64,000 nucleotides of DNA from Halobacterium salinarum DSM 3754 (GCF_008124605.1 NZ_VRYN01000001.1:62001-126000), one strand, 5' to 3'; positions 43,463-52,970 are shown, counted from the stretch's first letter. Notes: generated by a model not told the origin, from the letters alone. Numbers and translations: made by a program.

Positions 43463-44053
43463 CTACGAGAGGTCGTTGAGCAGCGACGCGAACTCGTCGG
43501 CGGACGGGATCAGGTAGAACGTCACTGGAGTCTCGGTGAGCGCCGGGAGCTCCACCCCGAGGTTGACCATGATCAAAAGCGGCTGCTCGGTGCCGGACGG
43601 GCGGAGGGTGTCGGCGATCACCGGCCCGGAGTCGTGGTATACAGTCGGGGGTCCGTGGATGATCTCGATCCCCAGGGAGTTCGCGATCCCGTCGAGGAAC
43701 CCCGACGCCAGGATGTTCATCAGCTCTTTGAGCGCGCTCTCCTGCATGTTCGAGAGGGTCCCGGCGATCTCCGTGCCGGTCATCTGTTCGGCGAGTGCCG
43801 CACCGCCCGTGTCACCGAGGTTCAGGCAGAACACGCCGTGCGGGCGGGATTCGAGGGGAACCGAGGCGGCGTACGTTTGGGCTGTGCCGAGGTGTTGCCC
43901 GAGGTCTTCGGGTGCGAGAAAGGTCAGCCCAGTGACCGAGACGGCGGCCTCAACACCGGCCAGTTGTTCGATGTGTCCGCGAACGGTCGCCGCGCTTGCG
44001 TCCGCCAGCTCGTTGATGTCACGGAACGCACGCAGCTCGATCGTGGCACTCAT
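43463..44053 (-). CDS. cheC: CheC-type chemotaxis protein
   Basis: A 196-residue protein with a CheC domain: LAEQMTGTEIAGTLSNMQESALKELMNILASGFLDGIANSLGIEI, where E...N marks the CheY-P phosphatase site, and PLLIMVNLGVELPALTETPVTFYLIPSADEFASLLNDL at the end. CheC dephosphorylates CheY and affects receptor adaptation in archaea. It lies apart from the che/flagellar genes; haloarchaea have several cheC genes. Single gene with its own promoter (TTATATTG at 44078-44085 reads as a TATA for the opposite strand or for this gene). Confidence 0.85.
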   Translation of the reverse strand: MSATIELRAFRDINELADASAATVRGHIEQLAGVEAAVSVTGLTFLAPEDLGQHLGTAQTYAASVPLESRPHGVFCLNLGDTGGAALAEQMTGTEIAGTLSNMQESALKELMNILASGFLDGIANSLGIEIIHGPPTVYHDSGPVIADTLRPSGTEQPLLIMVNLGVELPALTETPVTFYLIPSADEFASLLNDLS

Positions 44054-44175
44054 ACGCACGCAAGTTGGCGATGCCGAAACTTATATTGCCGGTTGCCGCC
44101 AGCCGGAGTCCGACACCGAACGGGAGAGCGGGGTCGTTCCGGCACGCTCTTGGCCGGGGACCGCCCAGCGGGCGT

Positions 44176-44634
44176 ATGGACCGACTGCGGGAGCTGCGTG
44201 CGGATCGTGAAACGCCCGGCGGGGTGGCGCTGTTCGTCGACGGCCCGAACGTGTTGCGCGACGAGTTCGACGTGGACTTAGACGACGTCCGGGAGATCGC
44301 CGGCGAAGTCGGCCCGCTGGCCGTGACGCGGCTCTACCTCGACGAGCACGCGACGCCGCCGCTCATCCAGGCCGGGGAAGCCCGAGGGTACGACGTGCGC
44401 GTGACCAGCGGCGACGTGGACGTGAAACTCGCGGTGGACGCGACGGAGCTGGTGCTCGACGACGGCGTGGACGTGCTGGCCGTTGCCTCCCGGGACACCG
44501 ACTTCAAACCGGTCTTCGAGCAGGCCGAGCGCCGCGGGGTGCGCACGCTCGCCATCGCCCCGGGCGAGCACGGCCGGTCGGACGCCCTCCGAAACGCGGC
44601 GACGGACGCAGTCGTGCTCGGCGGCGACGAGTAG
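44176..44634 (+). CDS. NYN-domain (PIN-like) protein
   Basis: A 152-residue protein: VALFVDGPNVLRDEF (first acidic site, 'vDg.N'), DVKLAVDATELVLDDGVDVLAVASRDTDFKPVFEQAERRGVRTLAIAPGEHG, which matches the NYN/LabA ribonuclease fold with the acidic D..D.D cluster. By family it is a metal-dependent RNase. ATG 44176 is chosen; the upstream frame reads through the cheC promoter. It is a single gene with convergent neighbour. Confidence 0.8.
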   Translation: MDRLRELRADRETPGGVALFVDGPNVLRDEFDVDLDDVREIAGEVGPLAVTRLYLDEHATPPLIQAGEARGYDVRVTSGDVDVKLAVDATELVLDDGVDVLAVASRDTDFKPVFEQAERRGVRTLAIAPGEHGRSDALRNAATDAVVLGGDE

Positions 44635-44657
44635 GCGGGCGCACAGGCGTCGCCGGC

Positions 44658-45365
44658 TCAGATGTCGATGTCGATGCCGCCGTCGGAGTCGTGCTCGGTC
44701 ATGGGGAGCGCGCCGGCGATGATGCTCGTGAACGCGTCGAGGCCGCGGGTCTGGTACCAGACGGAGCCGCCGCCGGTGAACTCCATTACGAGCCCTTCGC
44801 CGCTGAGCAGCGTCGACTTCAGGCCGCCGACGCGGCGGGCGTCGAAGTCCACGGACTCCTCCCAGGCGACGACGTGTTCGTTGTCTACGACGTAGGACTC
44901 GCCGGGGTCGAGGTCGACCCGCTCGATGCCGCCGAACGCCTCAAGGAACACCGTGCCGGTGCCCGAGAGCGCCAGCGGTGTGATGCTTGCGCCCGCGAGC
45001 AGCGACTTCAGGCCGCCGAACTCGGAGGCCACGTCGAGGCTGGGGTCGGACGCGAGGAACGCACCGTCGACGGCGTACAGCGTCTCACCGTCGAGGTCGT
45101 GCTGCGCGATGTCGCCGGGTTTCGGCGGTGCGAGTGTGACCCGGCCGGCCTCGTGGTCGGCGGCGAACTCGTTGGCGAACGCCGACTCGCCGCCGAGCAT
45201 GGACTTCGCGGAACTGAGGAGGCCGTCACGGGTGGTCGACGTGTCGATGCTGACGCCCGCGGAATGGCTCACCATCGCCCCGGGTTCGGCGAGGATGGAT
45301 TCGCCGGGATCGAGGTCGACGACGAGGTGCGCGTACGACGGACGGTGGGTGATGTCGACGTGCAT
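44658..45365 (-). CDS. AIM24/TIGR00266 family protein
   Basis: A 235-residue all-beta protein: PSYAHLVVDLDPGESILAEPGAMVSHSAGVSIDTSTTRDGLLSSAKSMLGGESAFANEF and PLALSGTGTVFLEAFGGIERVDLDPGESYVVDNEHVVAWEESVDFDARRVGGLKSTLLSGEGLVMEFTGGGSVWYQTR are the family signature stretches. Biochemistry is unknown; yeast Aim24 is mitochondrial. It is a single gene, divergent from the TatD-like gene. Confidence 0.85.
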   Translation of the reverse strand: MHVDITHRPSYAHLVVDLDPGESILAEPGAMVSHSAGVSIDTSTTRDGLLSSAKSMLGGESAFANEFAADHEAGRVTLAPPKPGDIAQHDLDGETLYAVDGAFLASDPSLDVASEFGGLKSLLAGASITPLALSGTGTVFLEAFGGIERVDLDPGESYVVDNEHVVAWEESVDFDARRVGGLKSTLLSGEGLVMEFTGGGSVWYQTRGLDAFTSIIAGALPMTEHDSDGGIDIDI

Positions 45366-45492
45366 ACTGGGAGTCCACCTCGACGTTCCGGGGCATCGGG
45401 GTTAAGCGTTGGCCGCGGCCTTACAGCGTGCAGCGGCCCGGCGACGACCCGGGACGGACAGCCTTTCGGGGGGCAGGCGCGAACCGCCGTGC

Positions 45493-46338
45493 ATGAGCGA
45501 GTTCGACCAGCCGGTGCTCGACGACCACCTCCACCTCGACGCCGAGAACCAGGGGCTCGACGCGGTCCGTGACTTCGCGCGGGCCGGCGGCACGCACCTG
45601 CTCGTCGTGAACAAACCCTCCTGGCACCTCGGCGTCGAGCCCGACACCGGCGCGGACTTCCGGCCGGTATTCGAGGAGACAGCGCGCCTCGTCGAGGCGG
45701 CCCGCGAGATCCTGGACGGGGAGGCGTGGCCGGTGCTCGGCGTGCATCCCGGGCTGGTCTCCCGGCTGGTCGAGGAGCGCGGGTTCTCTCCCGGGGAGGC
45801 CCGGGACCTCATGTGTGCGGGCATCGACGCGGCCGCCGCGGTCGCCAGCGAGGGGCGGGCGGTCGCGCTGAAGTCGGGGCGCCCACACTACGACGTCAGC
45901 AGCGCCGTCTGGGAGGCGTCGAACGCGGTGATCCGACACGCCTGCGAGCGCGCGGCGGACGTGGGCGTCTCGCTGCAGTTGCACACCGAGTCCACCGACG
46001 ACCTGACCGCGGTCGGCGAGTGGGCTTCGGCGGCCGGGCTCGCACCCGAGGCGGTCGTGAAACACTACGCGAGTGGCCGGCTGTCGGGCTGCACGCCCAG
46101 CGTGATGTGCGACAAGGAGTACCTCCAGGACGCCGTTGGGTCGGGCGAGCGGTTCTTGATGGAGACGGATTTCATCGACGACGCCGACCGGCCGGGCGCG
46201 GTGATGGGGCCGAAGACGGTGCCGCGGCGCGTGCGGTGGCTCCTCGAATCCGGCCACGAGGACGCCGTTCGGCGCGCGCACGTCGAAACACCGGCGGCGG
46301 TCTACGGCATCGACACCGAGGCCACCCTAGATGGGTGA
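45493..46338 (+). CDS. TatD-like metal-dependent hydrolase
   Basis: A 281-residue TIM-barrel amidohydrolase: VLDDHLHLDAENQGLDAVRDFARAGGTHLLVVNKPS with the HxH metal site, VLGVHPGLVSRL, ALKSGRPHYDVS and LQLHTESTDD, ending LMETDFIDD with the metal-binding Asp. TatD relatives are deoxyribonucleases or phosphodiesterases; this subgroup is archaeal and its substrate is unknown. Start ATG 45493. Confidence 0.85.
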   Translation: MSEFDQPVLDDHLHLDAENQGLDAVRDFARAGGTHLLVVNKPSWHLGVEPDTGADFRPVFEETARLVEAAREILDGEAWPVLGVHPGLVSRLVEERGFSPGEARDLMCAGIDAAAAVASEGRAVALKSGRPHYDVSSAVWEASNAVIRHACERAADVGVSLQLHTESTDDLTAVGEWASAAGLAPEAVVKHYASGRLSGCTPSVMCDKEYLQDAVGSGERFLMETDFIDDADRPGAVMGPKTVPRRVRWLLESGHEDAVRRAHVETPAAVYGIDTEATLDG

Positions 46339-46411
46339 CTGGGGCGTGTGAGCACACGCTGGCTGCGCGGTGAAGGAAAGGCCTTTGTCTCGCGCGGCCA
46401 CCCGTTCGGGT

Positions 46412-46999
46412 ATGAGTGCCCCCGAAGAGGAGTTCTACTCCGAAGAACGCTGGCAGAACTGGCTGGATCGGCTCCGCGAGGAGGAGCTGGATCCCGAAGA
46501 CGAGGATTCCGCGCGGCTGTTGTTGAACCTCCAGGACGACGTGGCGATCGCCGCCGCGAAGATCCTGAACGCGTACGACAGCGAGGCCGTCAGCGAGTCC
46601 GAAGCGGTGGACGAGCTCGCGGACATTCGGGACGTCGTGCTCGCGGAGCCCGCGTTCGACGACGAGGACAAGCTGATGTTGGTCGATGGCGTCCAGACGA
46701 GTCTGGTCGCGGTGTTCTACAGCGCCGAGCAGTACGTCGCGGACGGTGTCGCCGACGACGCACCGGTCATGGAGTACGTGCGGGCGGCCGTCGAGGCGGA
46801 AGCCGAGGAGGACCTCGACCGCGCGCTCGGACTGGTGGCCGCCGGCGGGACGCGCGTCATCGACGGTGACGAACTCGACATGGCGGTGCTGGAGGAGGTC
46901 GAGTACGGGCTGGTCACCGAGTGGGTGAACGGCCTCGACAGCCTGCAGAGCGCGCTCTCGGACCCCGAAGTCATCGAGGACGAGGAGAGCGGGGAGTGA
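46412..46999 (+). CDS. DUF2150-like acidic protein
   Basis: A 195-residue, very acidic helical protein: EEFYSEERWQNWLDRLREEELDPEDEDSARLLLNLQDDVAIAAAKILNAYDS and LVTEWVNGLDSLQSALSDP. I recall this family (DUF2150) from haloarchaea, with no known function. No membrane or signal features. It precedes the pilin-like gene on the same strand with a 49-bp gap and probably a separate promoter (GCGTTTATATCC, 47012-47023). Confidence 0.65.
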   Translation: MSAPEEEFYSEERWQNWLDRLREEELDPEDEDSARLLLNLQDDVAIAAAKILNAYDSEAVSESEAVDELADIRDVVLAEPAFDDEDKLMLVDGVQTSLVAVFYSAEQYVADGVADDAPVMEYVRAAVEAEAEEDLDRALGLVAAGGTRVIDGDELDMAVLEEVEYGLVTEWVNGLDSLQSALSDPEVIEDEESGE

Positions 47000-47048
47000 G
47001 CGAGTAGCCGCCGCGTTTATATCCGTCGCTGTCCGATGTCGTCGAACA

Positions 47049-49049
47049 GTGCGATTCAGGGACGACACGCGTGGGGTGACGGTGCAAGTGGGGGCTGTGT
47101 TGCTGTTTGCCACCATCATTATCGCGCTTGCGGTCTATCAGGCGACGGTCGTCCCAGCGCAGAACGCGGACGTGGAGTACAAACACAGCCAGCAGGTCCA
47201 GGACGACCTCGTGCAGTTGCGGAACTCCGTGTTGGGGACCGCGTCCGCTGGCGACGCGCGCCCGGTGTCGGTCACGCTGGGGACGACGTATCCGTCTCGC
47301 GTGTTCAGCATCAACCCGCCGTCGCCGGCGGGGCGGCTGGCGACCGAGACGTACGCCGACGGCACCATCCGCGTGTCGAACGTCGCGGCGACGAACGCCG
47401 AAACCCGGGATTACCTGAACGGAACGTGGACCGCGACGACCAAGTACATCTCGTACACGCCGGGGTACAACGAGTTCCAGACGGCACCGACGACGCGGTA
47501 CACGGCGACGCTGCTTGCTGATTACTACGCCGACGAGGGGTCGTCGGTGTTGCAGACCGATCAGGTGTTGGTTCGCGGGGACACGATCACGCTGGTGTCG
47601 GTGGCTGGGTCGTTGGACACCGCGCAGGCCGGGGCGGTGGCTGTCAGCCCGGCGGCCGTGAGCGCGCCCCACAAGCGCGTGCAGGTGGAGCCGAAAGACG
47701 CTGCCCAGCCGGTGACGGTGTCGGTGCCGACGACGGTGTCAGCGGCGACGCTGCGGTCCCAGACCGGGCTCGGCGGCCGGAGCGGGGTTTCGGTTGTGGA
47801 CGCCGGGCCGAACCGGGTGAACATCACGCTCGAAACCGGCGGGCCGTACACGCTGCAGACCGCGCGCGTCGGGGTTGGCGAGACGCCGCCCAGTCCGGGG
47901 CCGCGGTATTTGACGCTGGTGGGCAACGACAGCGACCAAGTCACCGTGGCGGCGCGGGACGCGTTCAACAACCCGGTCGCGGGGGCGTCGGTGGTGAGTC
48001 GGTCCGGGCGGGTGACCAAGGCCGTGCAGACGACCGGCGAGGACGGGCGCGCGACGTTTGCGTTGCGGGACGACGGCCGACCGGTGACGGGAGGCGGCGA
48101 GCGGGTCAGCTTCGAGCTGGTGAACGCCTCGGGGACGACCGCCGAGCGGTTCGTGAACGTGACCGTCGACCAGGAGACGATCGTCTCCGGCGACGGCGGG
48201 GGGGATCTGGTTCGCGTCGGCGGGTCGACCGTCTTTGATATGAACGACGACGGGGTGACTGGGGGGTTCAATTTCACGGTGCGAAACGAGTTCAGCGACG
48301 CGGTGACGATCACCGACGTGTCCGTGCTGCCCGAGGACGGGTCGATCGACTTGCTCTCCGACGATGTCGGATCGGAGGGCCGGCGGGCGAGTGAGCTGTA
48401 CGTCGAGGCCGAGGACGGGAATCAGACGTTTGTCGACGTGCAGACAACGGGCAGCGAGTACGCGTACCTGGGACCGCGAGGCATGACACTGTCGACGGAG
48501 CGAAGCCGCGAGGAGCAAGGGCGGGAGGAGAGTGGAGTTGGGTTAGACCCAGTGCCGTTGACCACGGCCGTTGGCGGCTCGGTCGACGTGTCACCAGGGG
48601 AGGAGGCGACCGTCGAGATCGGGGAGTTCTACAGGCCCGTCAGCGGCCCTATAATTAGCGATCCCGTCGACATCACTGATGAAGACGTTCGCGTGCTGGT
48701 GAGCTACCGGCGCGGCTCGACGAGCGGGAGCCGGGAGTTCGCCGTGACAGGGGATTACAAGCCGTCCGGAGAGAACTTCCCCGAGGTGACGATTACCGAC
48801 GTGTCCAGGGGTTTCGGACAGGTCAATGTGGAGGGGACTGCGAACGCGAACGGCGATAGTGACTTGTCGACGATATCGGGGGAGATTGTTTATGCCAGTG
48901 GCCTGGTCCGTGGGGAGACGAAGTCTGCGGCTGGCGAGTCAGTCGCAGAGCAGTTCACGATCCCGGGGTTCGGGCCACGGGTTGTGGCGGTGCGGATGAC
49001 TGTGACGGATGCGGACGGGAACACCGCCCGCGACGTGTATTTCCCCTGA
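47049..49049 (+). CDS. Large pilin-like membrane-anchored surface protein with an Ig-like domain
   Basis: A 666-residue protein. The start MRFRDDTRGVTVQVGAVLL leads into a 20-residue hydrophobic helix (VGAVLLFATIIIALAVYQA). This resembles archaeal type IV pilin-like N-termini with a positively charged leader. Residues 290-380 form a Big-1/Ig-like domain (VTVAARDAFNNPVAGASVVSRSG). The rest is beta-rich with several N-x-S/T sites (NGT, NDS, NAS) for N-glycosylation. It is likely anchored in the membrane and exposed to the outside. The start is GTG 47049, 31 nt after a TATA-like TTTATAT. Confidence 0.7.
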   Translation: MRFRDDTRGVTVQVGAVLLFATIIIALAVYQATVVPAQNADVEYKHSQQVQDDLVQLRNSVLGTASAGDARPVSVTLGTTYPSRVFSINPPSPAGRLATETYADGTIRVSNVAATNAETRDYLNGTWTATTKYISYTPGYNEFQTAPTTRYTATLLADYYADEGSSVLQTDQVLVRGDTITLVSVAGSLDTAQAGAVAVSPAAVSAPHKRVQVEPKDAAQPVTVSVPTTVSAATLRSQTGLGGRSGVSVVDAGPNRVNITLETGGPYTLQTARVGVGETPPSPGPRYLTLVGNDSDQVTVAARDAFNNPVAGASVVSRSGRVTKAVQTTGEDGRATFALRDDGRPVTGGGERVSFELVNASGTTAERFVNVTVDQETIVSGDGGGDLVRVGGSTVFDMNDDGVTGGFNFTVRNEFSDAVTITDVSVLPEDGSIDLLSDDVGSEGRRASELYVEAEDGNQTFVDVQTTGSEYAYLGPRGMTLSTERSREEQGREESGVGLDPVPLTTAVGGSVDVSPGEEATVEIGEFYRPVSGPIISDPVDITDEDVRVLVSYRRGSTSGSREFAVTGDYKPSGENFPEVTITDVSRGFGQVNVEGTANANGDSDLSTISGEIVYASGLVRGETKSAAGESVAEQFTIPGFGPRVVAVRMTVTDADGNTARDVYFP

Positions 49050-49118
49050 CACTAGCGTTCGACTATCGTCGAACAAGCCATCGACAAACCCATAAGGTAT
49101 TCTCGAGTACGCCCGCTC

Positions 49119-50456
49119 ATGACAAGCGTCGGCATCGACGCCATCGAGATCCACACGGGGAAGCTGAAACTCGACCTCGCGGAGACGTTCGCCCCCGAGA
49201 TGGGCGACGATCCCGAGAAATACACGAAGGGCCTGGGGCTGCACGCGTCGTCGTTCCCGGACGCCTACGAGGACATCGTGACCATGGGCGCGAACGCCGC
49301 GCACCGACTGCTGGAGCGCAAGGGCCTCGAACCCGCCGACGTCGGCCGCATCGACGTGGCCACGGAGTCCGCGTTCGACAACTCCAAGCCGGTGTCGACG
49401 TACATCGCGGGCTGCCTCGAACAGGTGTACGACGGCGACTTCCATCACGCCAACAAGGGCGAGCGCAAGTTCGCGTGCATCGCTGGCACCCAGAGCCTCG
49501 ACGACGCCGTGAACTGGATCCTCGCCGGGCGCAACCGCGGCCGGGGCGCGCTCGTCATCGCCACCGACACCGCGCTGTACGCCCGGGACTCCTCGGGCGA
49601 AGCCACGCAGGGCGCGGGCGCGGTCGCGATGTGGATCACCGAGGACCCCGACATCGTGGAGCTGTCGACCGAGCAGGGCTACGGCTCCGCCGACGAAACC
49701 GACTTCCTGAAGCCCAACCAGCAGTTCCCGAGCGTCGACGGCAAGCGCTCGATGCAGGTCTACCTCGCGCGGATGCGCGAATCCCTCCAGGATTTCGAAC
49801 GCGCGACGGGCGCGTCACACCCCGACGACTACGCGTTCATCCCGTTCCACACGCCGTTCCCGGGGATGGTGCGGAAGGCCGCCGTCCTGGGCTACCGCCA
49901 CATGATCCGTGGCACCGACATCGAGGAGGAACTCGCCGCCGACATCGGCCGCCAGCCCCGCCGCGAGCGCTTCGACTCCGACGACGCCTTCGAGGACGCG
50001 ATCAGCGAGTACGTCGACGGGCTCACTGACACCGACGCCTACCGCGAGTGGTACGACGCGGCCATCCAGCCGACGCTGTCGATCTCCAGCCAGGTCGGAA
50101 ACTGGTACACCGGCTCCGTGCATCTCGCGCGGTTCAGCGCGCTCAAACACGCCGCCGAGAACGGCATCGACCTCGCGGGCAAGCGCCTCCTGGTGGCGTC
50201 GTATGGCTCCGGCGCACAAGCCGAGATCCACAGCGAAACCGTCCAGGACGGCTTCACGGAGGCCGTCGCGGCGTCGACGATTGACGAGCAGATCGAGCAG
50301 CGCTACGACATCAGCTTCGCCGAATACGAGCAGGTCCACGACCGCCACAACCACGAGAAAAGCGTGGAGCTTGAGCCGTTCACGCAGCCCGACGCCGAGT
50401 TCGTCTTCGACGGCTGGGGGCCGATGAACGAGCGCAAGTACACGTACGTCGAGTGA
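49119..50456 (+). CDS. mvaS: Hydroxymethylglutaryl-CoA synthase
   Basis: A 445-residue thiolase-fold enzyme: GIDAIEIHTGKLKLDLAETFA, ATESAFDNSKPVSTYIAG, then KFACIAGTQSLDDAVNWI with the catalytic Cys120, and FIPFHTPFPGMVRKAAV with the His of the active site. SSQVGNWYTGSVHLARFSALKHA follows. It condenses acetyl-CoA with acetoacetyl-CoA for the mevalonate pathway that feeds archaeal ether lipids and carotenoids. Single gene. Confidence 0.95.
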   Translation: MTSVGIDAIEIHTGKLKLDLAETFAPEMGDDPEKYTKGLGLHASSFPDAYEDIVTMGANAAHRLLERKGLEPADVGRIDVATESAFDNSKPVSTYIAGCLEQVYDGDFHHANKGERKFACIAGTQSLDDAVNWILAGRNRGRGALVIATDTALYARDSSGEATQGAGAVAMWITEDPDIVELSTEQGYGSADETDFLKPNQQFPSVDGKRSMQVYLARMRESLQDFERATGASHPDDYAFIPFHTPFPGMVRKAAVLGYRHMIRGTDIEEELAADIGRQPRRERFDSDDAFEDAISEYVDGLTDTDAYREWYDAAIQPTLSISSQVGNWYTGSVHLARFSALKHAAENGIDLAGKRLLVASYGSGAQAEIHSETVQDGFTEAVAASTIDEQIEQRYDISFAEYEQVHDRHNHEKSVELEPFTQPDAEFVFDGWGPMNERKYTYVE

Positions 50457-50457
50457 G

Positions 50458-51042
50458 CTACTGCGACGGCGACGCCCCGGCGGCGGTCAGCTCGGGGAAC
50501 GACTCGACGTTGGCGTAGGCGACCGCCTGCTCGCCGAGCGTGCGGGCGCGGGCCGCGATGTCGTCGTCGGTGATCTCGCCGTCGCCGATCGTCGTGGCGG
50601 CGTTCGGGACGCCGACCTGGTGGGGCAGCGTCCACGCGTCGAGGGCATCACACACCCCGCGGAGGTGGCTCAGCGCCTGCCGTGGGAACCCGCCGCCGGC
50701 GACGCACACCAGCCCCACGGTCGTCCCGCCGAGTTCGTCGCGGCCGCAGTAGTCCAGGGCGTTCTTCAGCGGGGCGCTGTAGCTGCCGTGGTACATCGGG
50801 GTGCCGAGCACGAGCGCGTCGGCGTCGGCGACACGGGCGCGGAGCGCGGGCGCGTCGCCGGCGTCGCGGTCGTCGCCGTCCCGCGGCGGCAGCGACAGCT
50901 CCCGGAGGTCGATCAGGTCGGTCGTGACTTCCGTGTCGGTCACGGCGGTGGCACCGTCGAAGACGGTTCGCAGCGCGGTTCGCGTGCCGGAGTCGTCGCT
51001 GAGGCTTCCACAGATCGCAACGACGTGTGTGTCGACAGTCAT
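50458..51042 (-). CDS. NAD(P)H-dependent FMN reductase family protein
   Basis: A 194-residue flavodoxin-like protein: VVAICGSLSDDSGTRTALR (FMN phosphate loop, 'GS....S.t..l'), ADALVLGTPMYHGSYSAPLKNALDYCGRDELGGTTVGLVCVAGGG, typical of the ArsH/SsuE/WrbA-like reductases. It probably uses NAD(P)H to reduce FMN or a quinone or azo substrate. Start ATG 51042. Confidence 0.88.
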   Translation of the reverse strand: MTVDTHVVAICGSLSDDSGTRTALRTVFDGATAVTDTEVTTDLIDLRELSLPPRDGDDRDAGDAPALRARVADADALVLGTPMYHGSYSAPLKNALDYCGRDELGGTTVGLVCVAGGGFPRQALSHLRGVCDALDAWTLPHQVGVPNAATTIGDGEITDDDIAARARTLGEQAVAYANVESFPELTAAGASPSQ

Positions 51043-51104
51043 CGTATCCCGCACGTACGGCGGGGGACGTATAAGCGCTCGCGGAACTGGGTTTTTGTAG
51101 CTCC

Positions 51105-51818
51105 CTAGGCGTGTTGGCGAAGCGACGCGAGCATGTCCTCGACCGGCATCTCGGTGACGGCCAGCGAGAAGCCGTCGCGCTTGGCGAGCGCCGGCGCGTG
51201 CTCCCAGAGGTCGTCGGGGGACAGCCCGTGGAGCAGGACGGCGCTGGGCGTTGGGTCCACGACCCGCATCGCGACCAGCGGGCTCTCCCCGCGGGAGACG
51301 TTCGTGAACCCGAGCACGCGGCTGGTCGACTGGCCGTAGAGCCGGTAGAAGCCGTCGCCGGAGAGGCGCTGGATGGCTTTGATCGAGTCGATGACGGTGT
51401 GCCCGGAGACCGTGTCCCGGTCCCCGGGAACGACTTCCGTGGCGTCGACGGCGTCGTAGAGGGCATCCAGTTCGACGGCGGCCGGGTATTCGCGGAGGTC
51501 GAGCACAACGTCGCTGTCGAAGCCCGCCGAGAGCACGCGCGCGAACTGCCCGATGTGGGTGCCGCCGCGGCGCTCGTCGATGTCGAGCAGCGCGTTCACC
51601 AGGCGGCTGACGAGCGCGATCCCGGGGCTCTCCCGGCGGCCGCTCTCGTAGTCCGAGATGACCGACGAGGACACGTCGAGTTCGTCCGCGAGCGCGGTCT
51701 GGGAGACGTCGAAGTCGGTGCGCCACTTCCGGAGCGTGGCCCCGGGGTCGTCGCTGAGCGTGACCTCCCCGGAGATGCGCACGGCAAGCCCCTCCCGTGG
51801 GTCGTCGTCGGTATCCAT
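51105..51818 (-). CDS. XRE-type helix-turn-helix regulator with unknown effector domain
   Basis: A 237-residue protein. The N-terminal HTH (about 25-80) is LRKWRTDFDVSQTALADELDVSSSVISDYESGRRESPGIALVSRLVNALL. The C-terminal domain (from about 100) carries VLGFTNVSRGESPLVAMRVVDPTPSAVLLHG, with no family I know beyond haloarchaeal homologs. Start ATG 51818; the frame upstream is antisense to the GNAT gene. It sits 62 nt before the flavin reductase on the same strand and may control it. Confidence 0.78.
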   Translation of the reverse strand: MDTDDDPREGLAVRISGEVTLSDDPGATLRKWRTDFDVSQTALADELDVSSSVISDYESGRRESPGIALVSRLVNALLDIDERRGGTHIGQFARVLSAGFDSDVVLDLREYPAAVELDALYDAVDATEVVPGDRDTVSGHTVIDSIKAIQRLSGDGFYRLYGQSTSRVLGFTNVSRGESPLVAMRVVDPTPSAVLLHGLSPDDLWEHAPALAKRDGFSLAVTEMPVEDMLASLRQHA

Positions 51819-51912
51819 GCCCTCGGTTTGGCTGACGCCCGGGAAAAAACCATCCAAGACGACCCCAGCGCGGACAGCAACCGCTAACCCGCGGCGGCTG
51901 GAAGGCGCGGGC

Positions 51913-52401
51913 ATGGTGGACGTGAGACCGTACACGCCGGCGGACGAAGCCGACCTCTGGGAGCTCAAACGGGCGTTCGAGCGCGGCCTGGGTGCCGGCA
52001 CCGGGGACGAATCGAAAGCCAAGCAGTACGCGGACAAGCTCACCGCGGACTACCGGGCGCGGTGGCTGGACTGGGTGGCCGACTGCGTCGCGGAGTCCCC
52101 GGCGTGCGTGCAGGTCGCCGAGTCCGAGGACGGGCTGGTCGGGTACGTGTTCGTTCTGCCCGAGTCGTTGGCGTTCATCTGGGACGCCGCGGTTCTCAAC
52201 GAGATTTTCGTCCGCGACGCGCACCGGGGACGTGGGGTGGCCGACGAGTTGCTGGCGGCGGCCCGCGAGGTGGTTGCCGGCCAGTCGCTGCCCCTGGACC
52301 GGCTCGTATTGGACGTGGACGGCGAAAACGAGCGCGCGGCGGCGTTCTACGAGCGCCACGGCTTCGAGCACTGGGGGGAGTTGGTCGCCCGGGACTGCTA
52401 G
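51913..52401 (+). CDS. GNAT-family N-acetyltransferase
   Basis: A 162-residue acetyltransferase: VRPYTPADEADLWELK, GYVFVLPESLAFIWDAAVLNEIFVRDAHRGRGVADELLAAAREVV holds the acetyl-CoA loop (RGRGVADEL, 'R/Q-x-x-G-x-G/A'), and LDVDGENERAAAFYERHGFEHWGE is the conserved C-terminal signature. The acceptor is unknown. It is divergent from the XRE regulator; its stop overlaps the convergent membrane-protein gene. Confidence 0.85.
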   Translation: MVDVRPYTPADEADLWELKRAFERGLGAGTGDESKAKQYADKLTADYRARWLDWVADCVAESPACVQVAESEDGLVGYVFVLPESLAFIWDAAVLNEIFVRDAHRGRGVADELLAAAREVVAGQSLPLDRLVLDVDGENERAAAFYERHGFEHWGELVARDC

Positions 52402-52970
52402 CGCGTGACGGCCGCGAGCGCGCCACCGGCCGCACCGAACACCGCGGGGTAGCCGATGCCGGCAACGAGCACGCCCAGCGCGTACTCGACGTGAACGGTT
52501 GCCGTGCCGGCGGTGAACCGGAACAGGGCGACCCCGAGCACCGCGGCGACGGCGTAGCCGGCGGTGACCCGCACGCCGACGCGCAACCCACGGTCCGCAC
52601 GCGGGGTGCCGTCGTGTCGGCCGGCGATGAAGCCCGCGACGACCAGCAGGCCCGCGGGAACGAGGAGCAACACCAGGGGCGCGTTTCCGTCGATGATGAG
52701 GTTCCGAGAGAGCCGGCTGCCGCCGACCGCGGGTGTGGAGAACGCGACGGCGTGGGCGTTGTAGAACAGCCACCCGACGGCCGTCCAGGTGGGAATGGGG
52801 TCGCCGCCGAGCAGGGCGAGAACGGCGTTGTACGACTGGAGGGCGGCCCCGACGGCGTCGGACTGCCAGAGGTACGTGACAGCGTACCCCACCACGTAGG
52901 CGGTGATGCCGCCGATGGCGGCTGGGAGCGTGGCGGGGCGTGTCGTCGGCGCGGTTTCAACTGACTGCAT
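52398..52970 (-). CDS. Multi-pass membrane protein, unknown function
   Basis: A 190-residue protein with about five hydrophobic segments (AAIGGITAYVVGYAVTYLW, AVGWLFYNAHAVAF, APLVLLLVPAGLLVVAGFIAG, AGYAVAAVLGVALFRFT, EYALGVLVAGIGYPAVFGAAGG). The loops carry no catalytic motif. This type of protein is common in haloarchaea. Start ATG 52970 is preferred; the frame upstream to 52997 has no better start. Confidence 0.65.
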   Translation of the reverse strand: MQSVETAPTTRPATLPAAIGGITAYVVGYAVTYLWQSDAVGAALQSYNAVLALLGGDPIPTWTAVGWLFYNAHAVAFSTPAVGGSRLSRNLIIDGNAPLVLLLVPAGLLVVAGFIAGRHDGTPRADRGLRVGVRVTAGYAVAAVLGVALFRFTAGTATVHVEYALGVLVAGIGYPAVFGAAGGALAAVTR

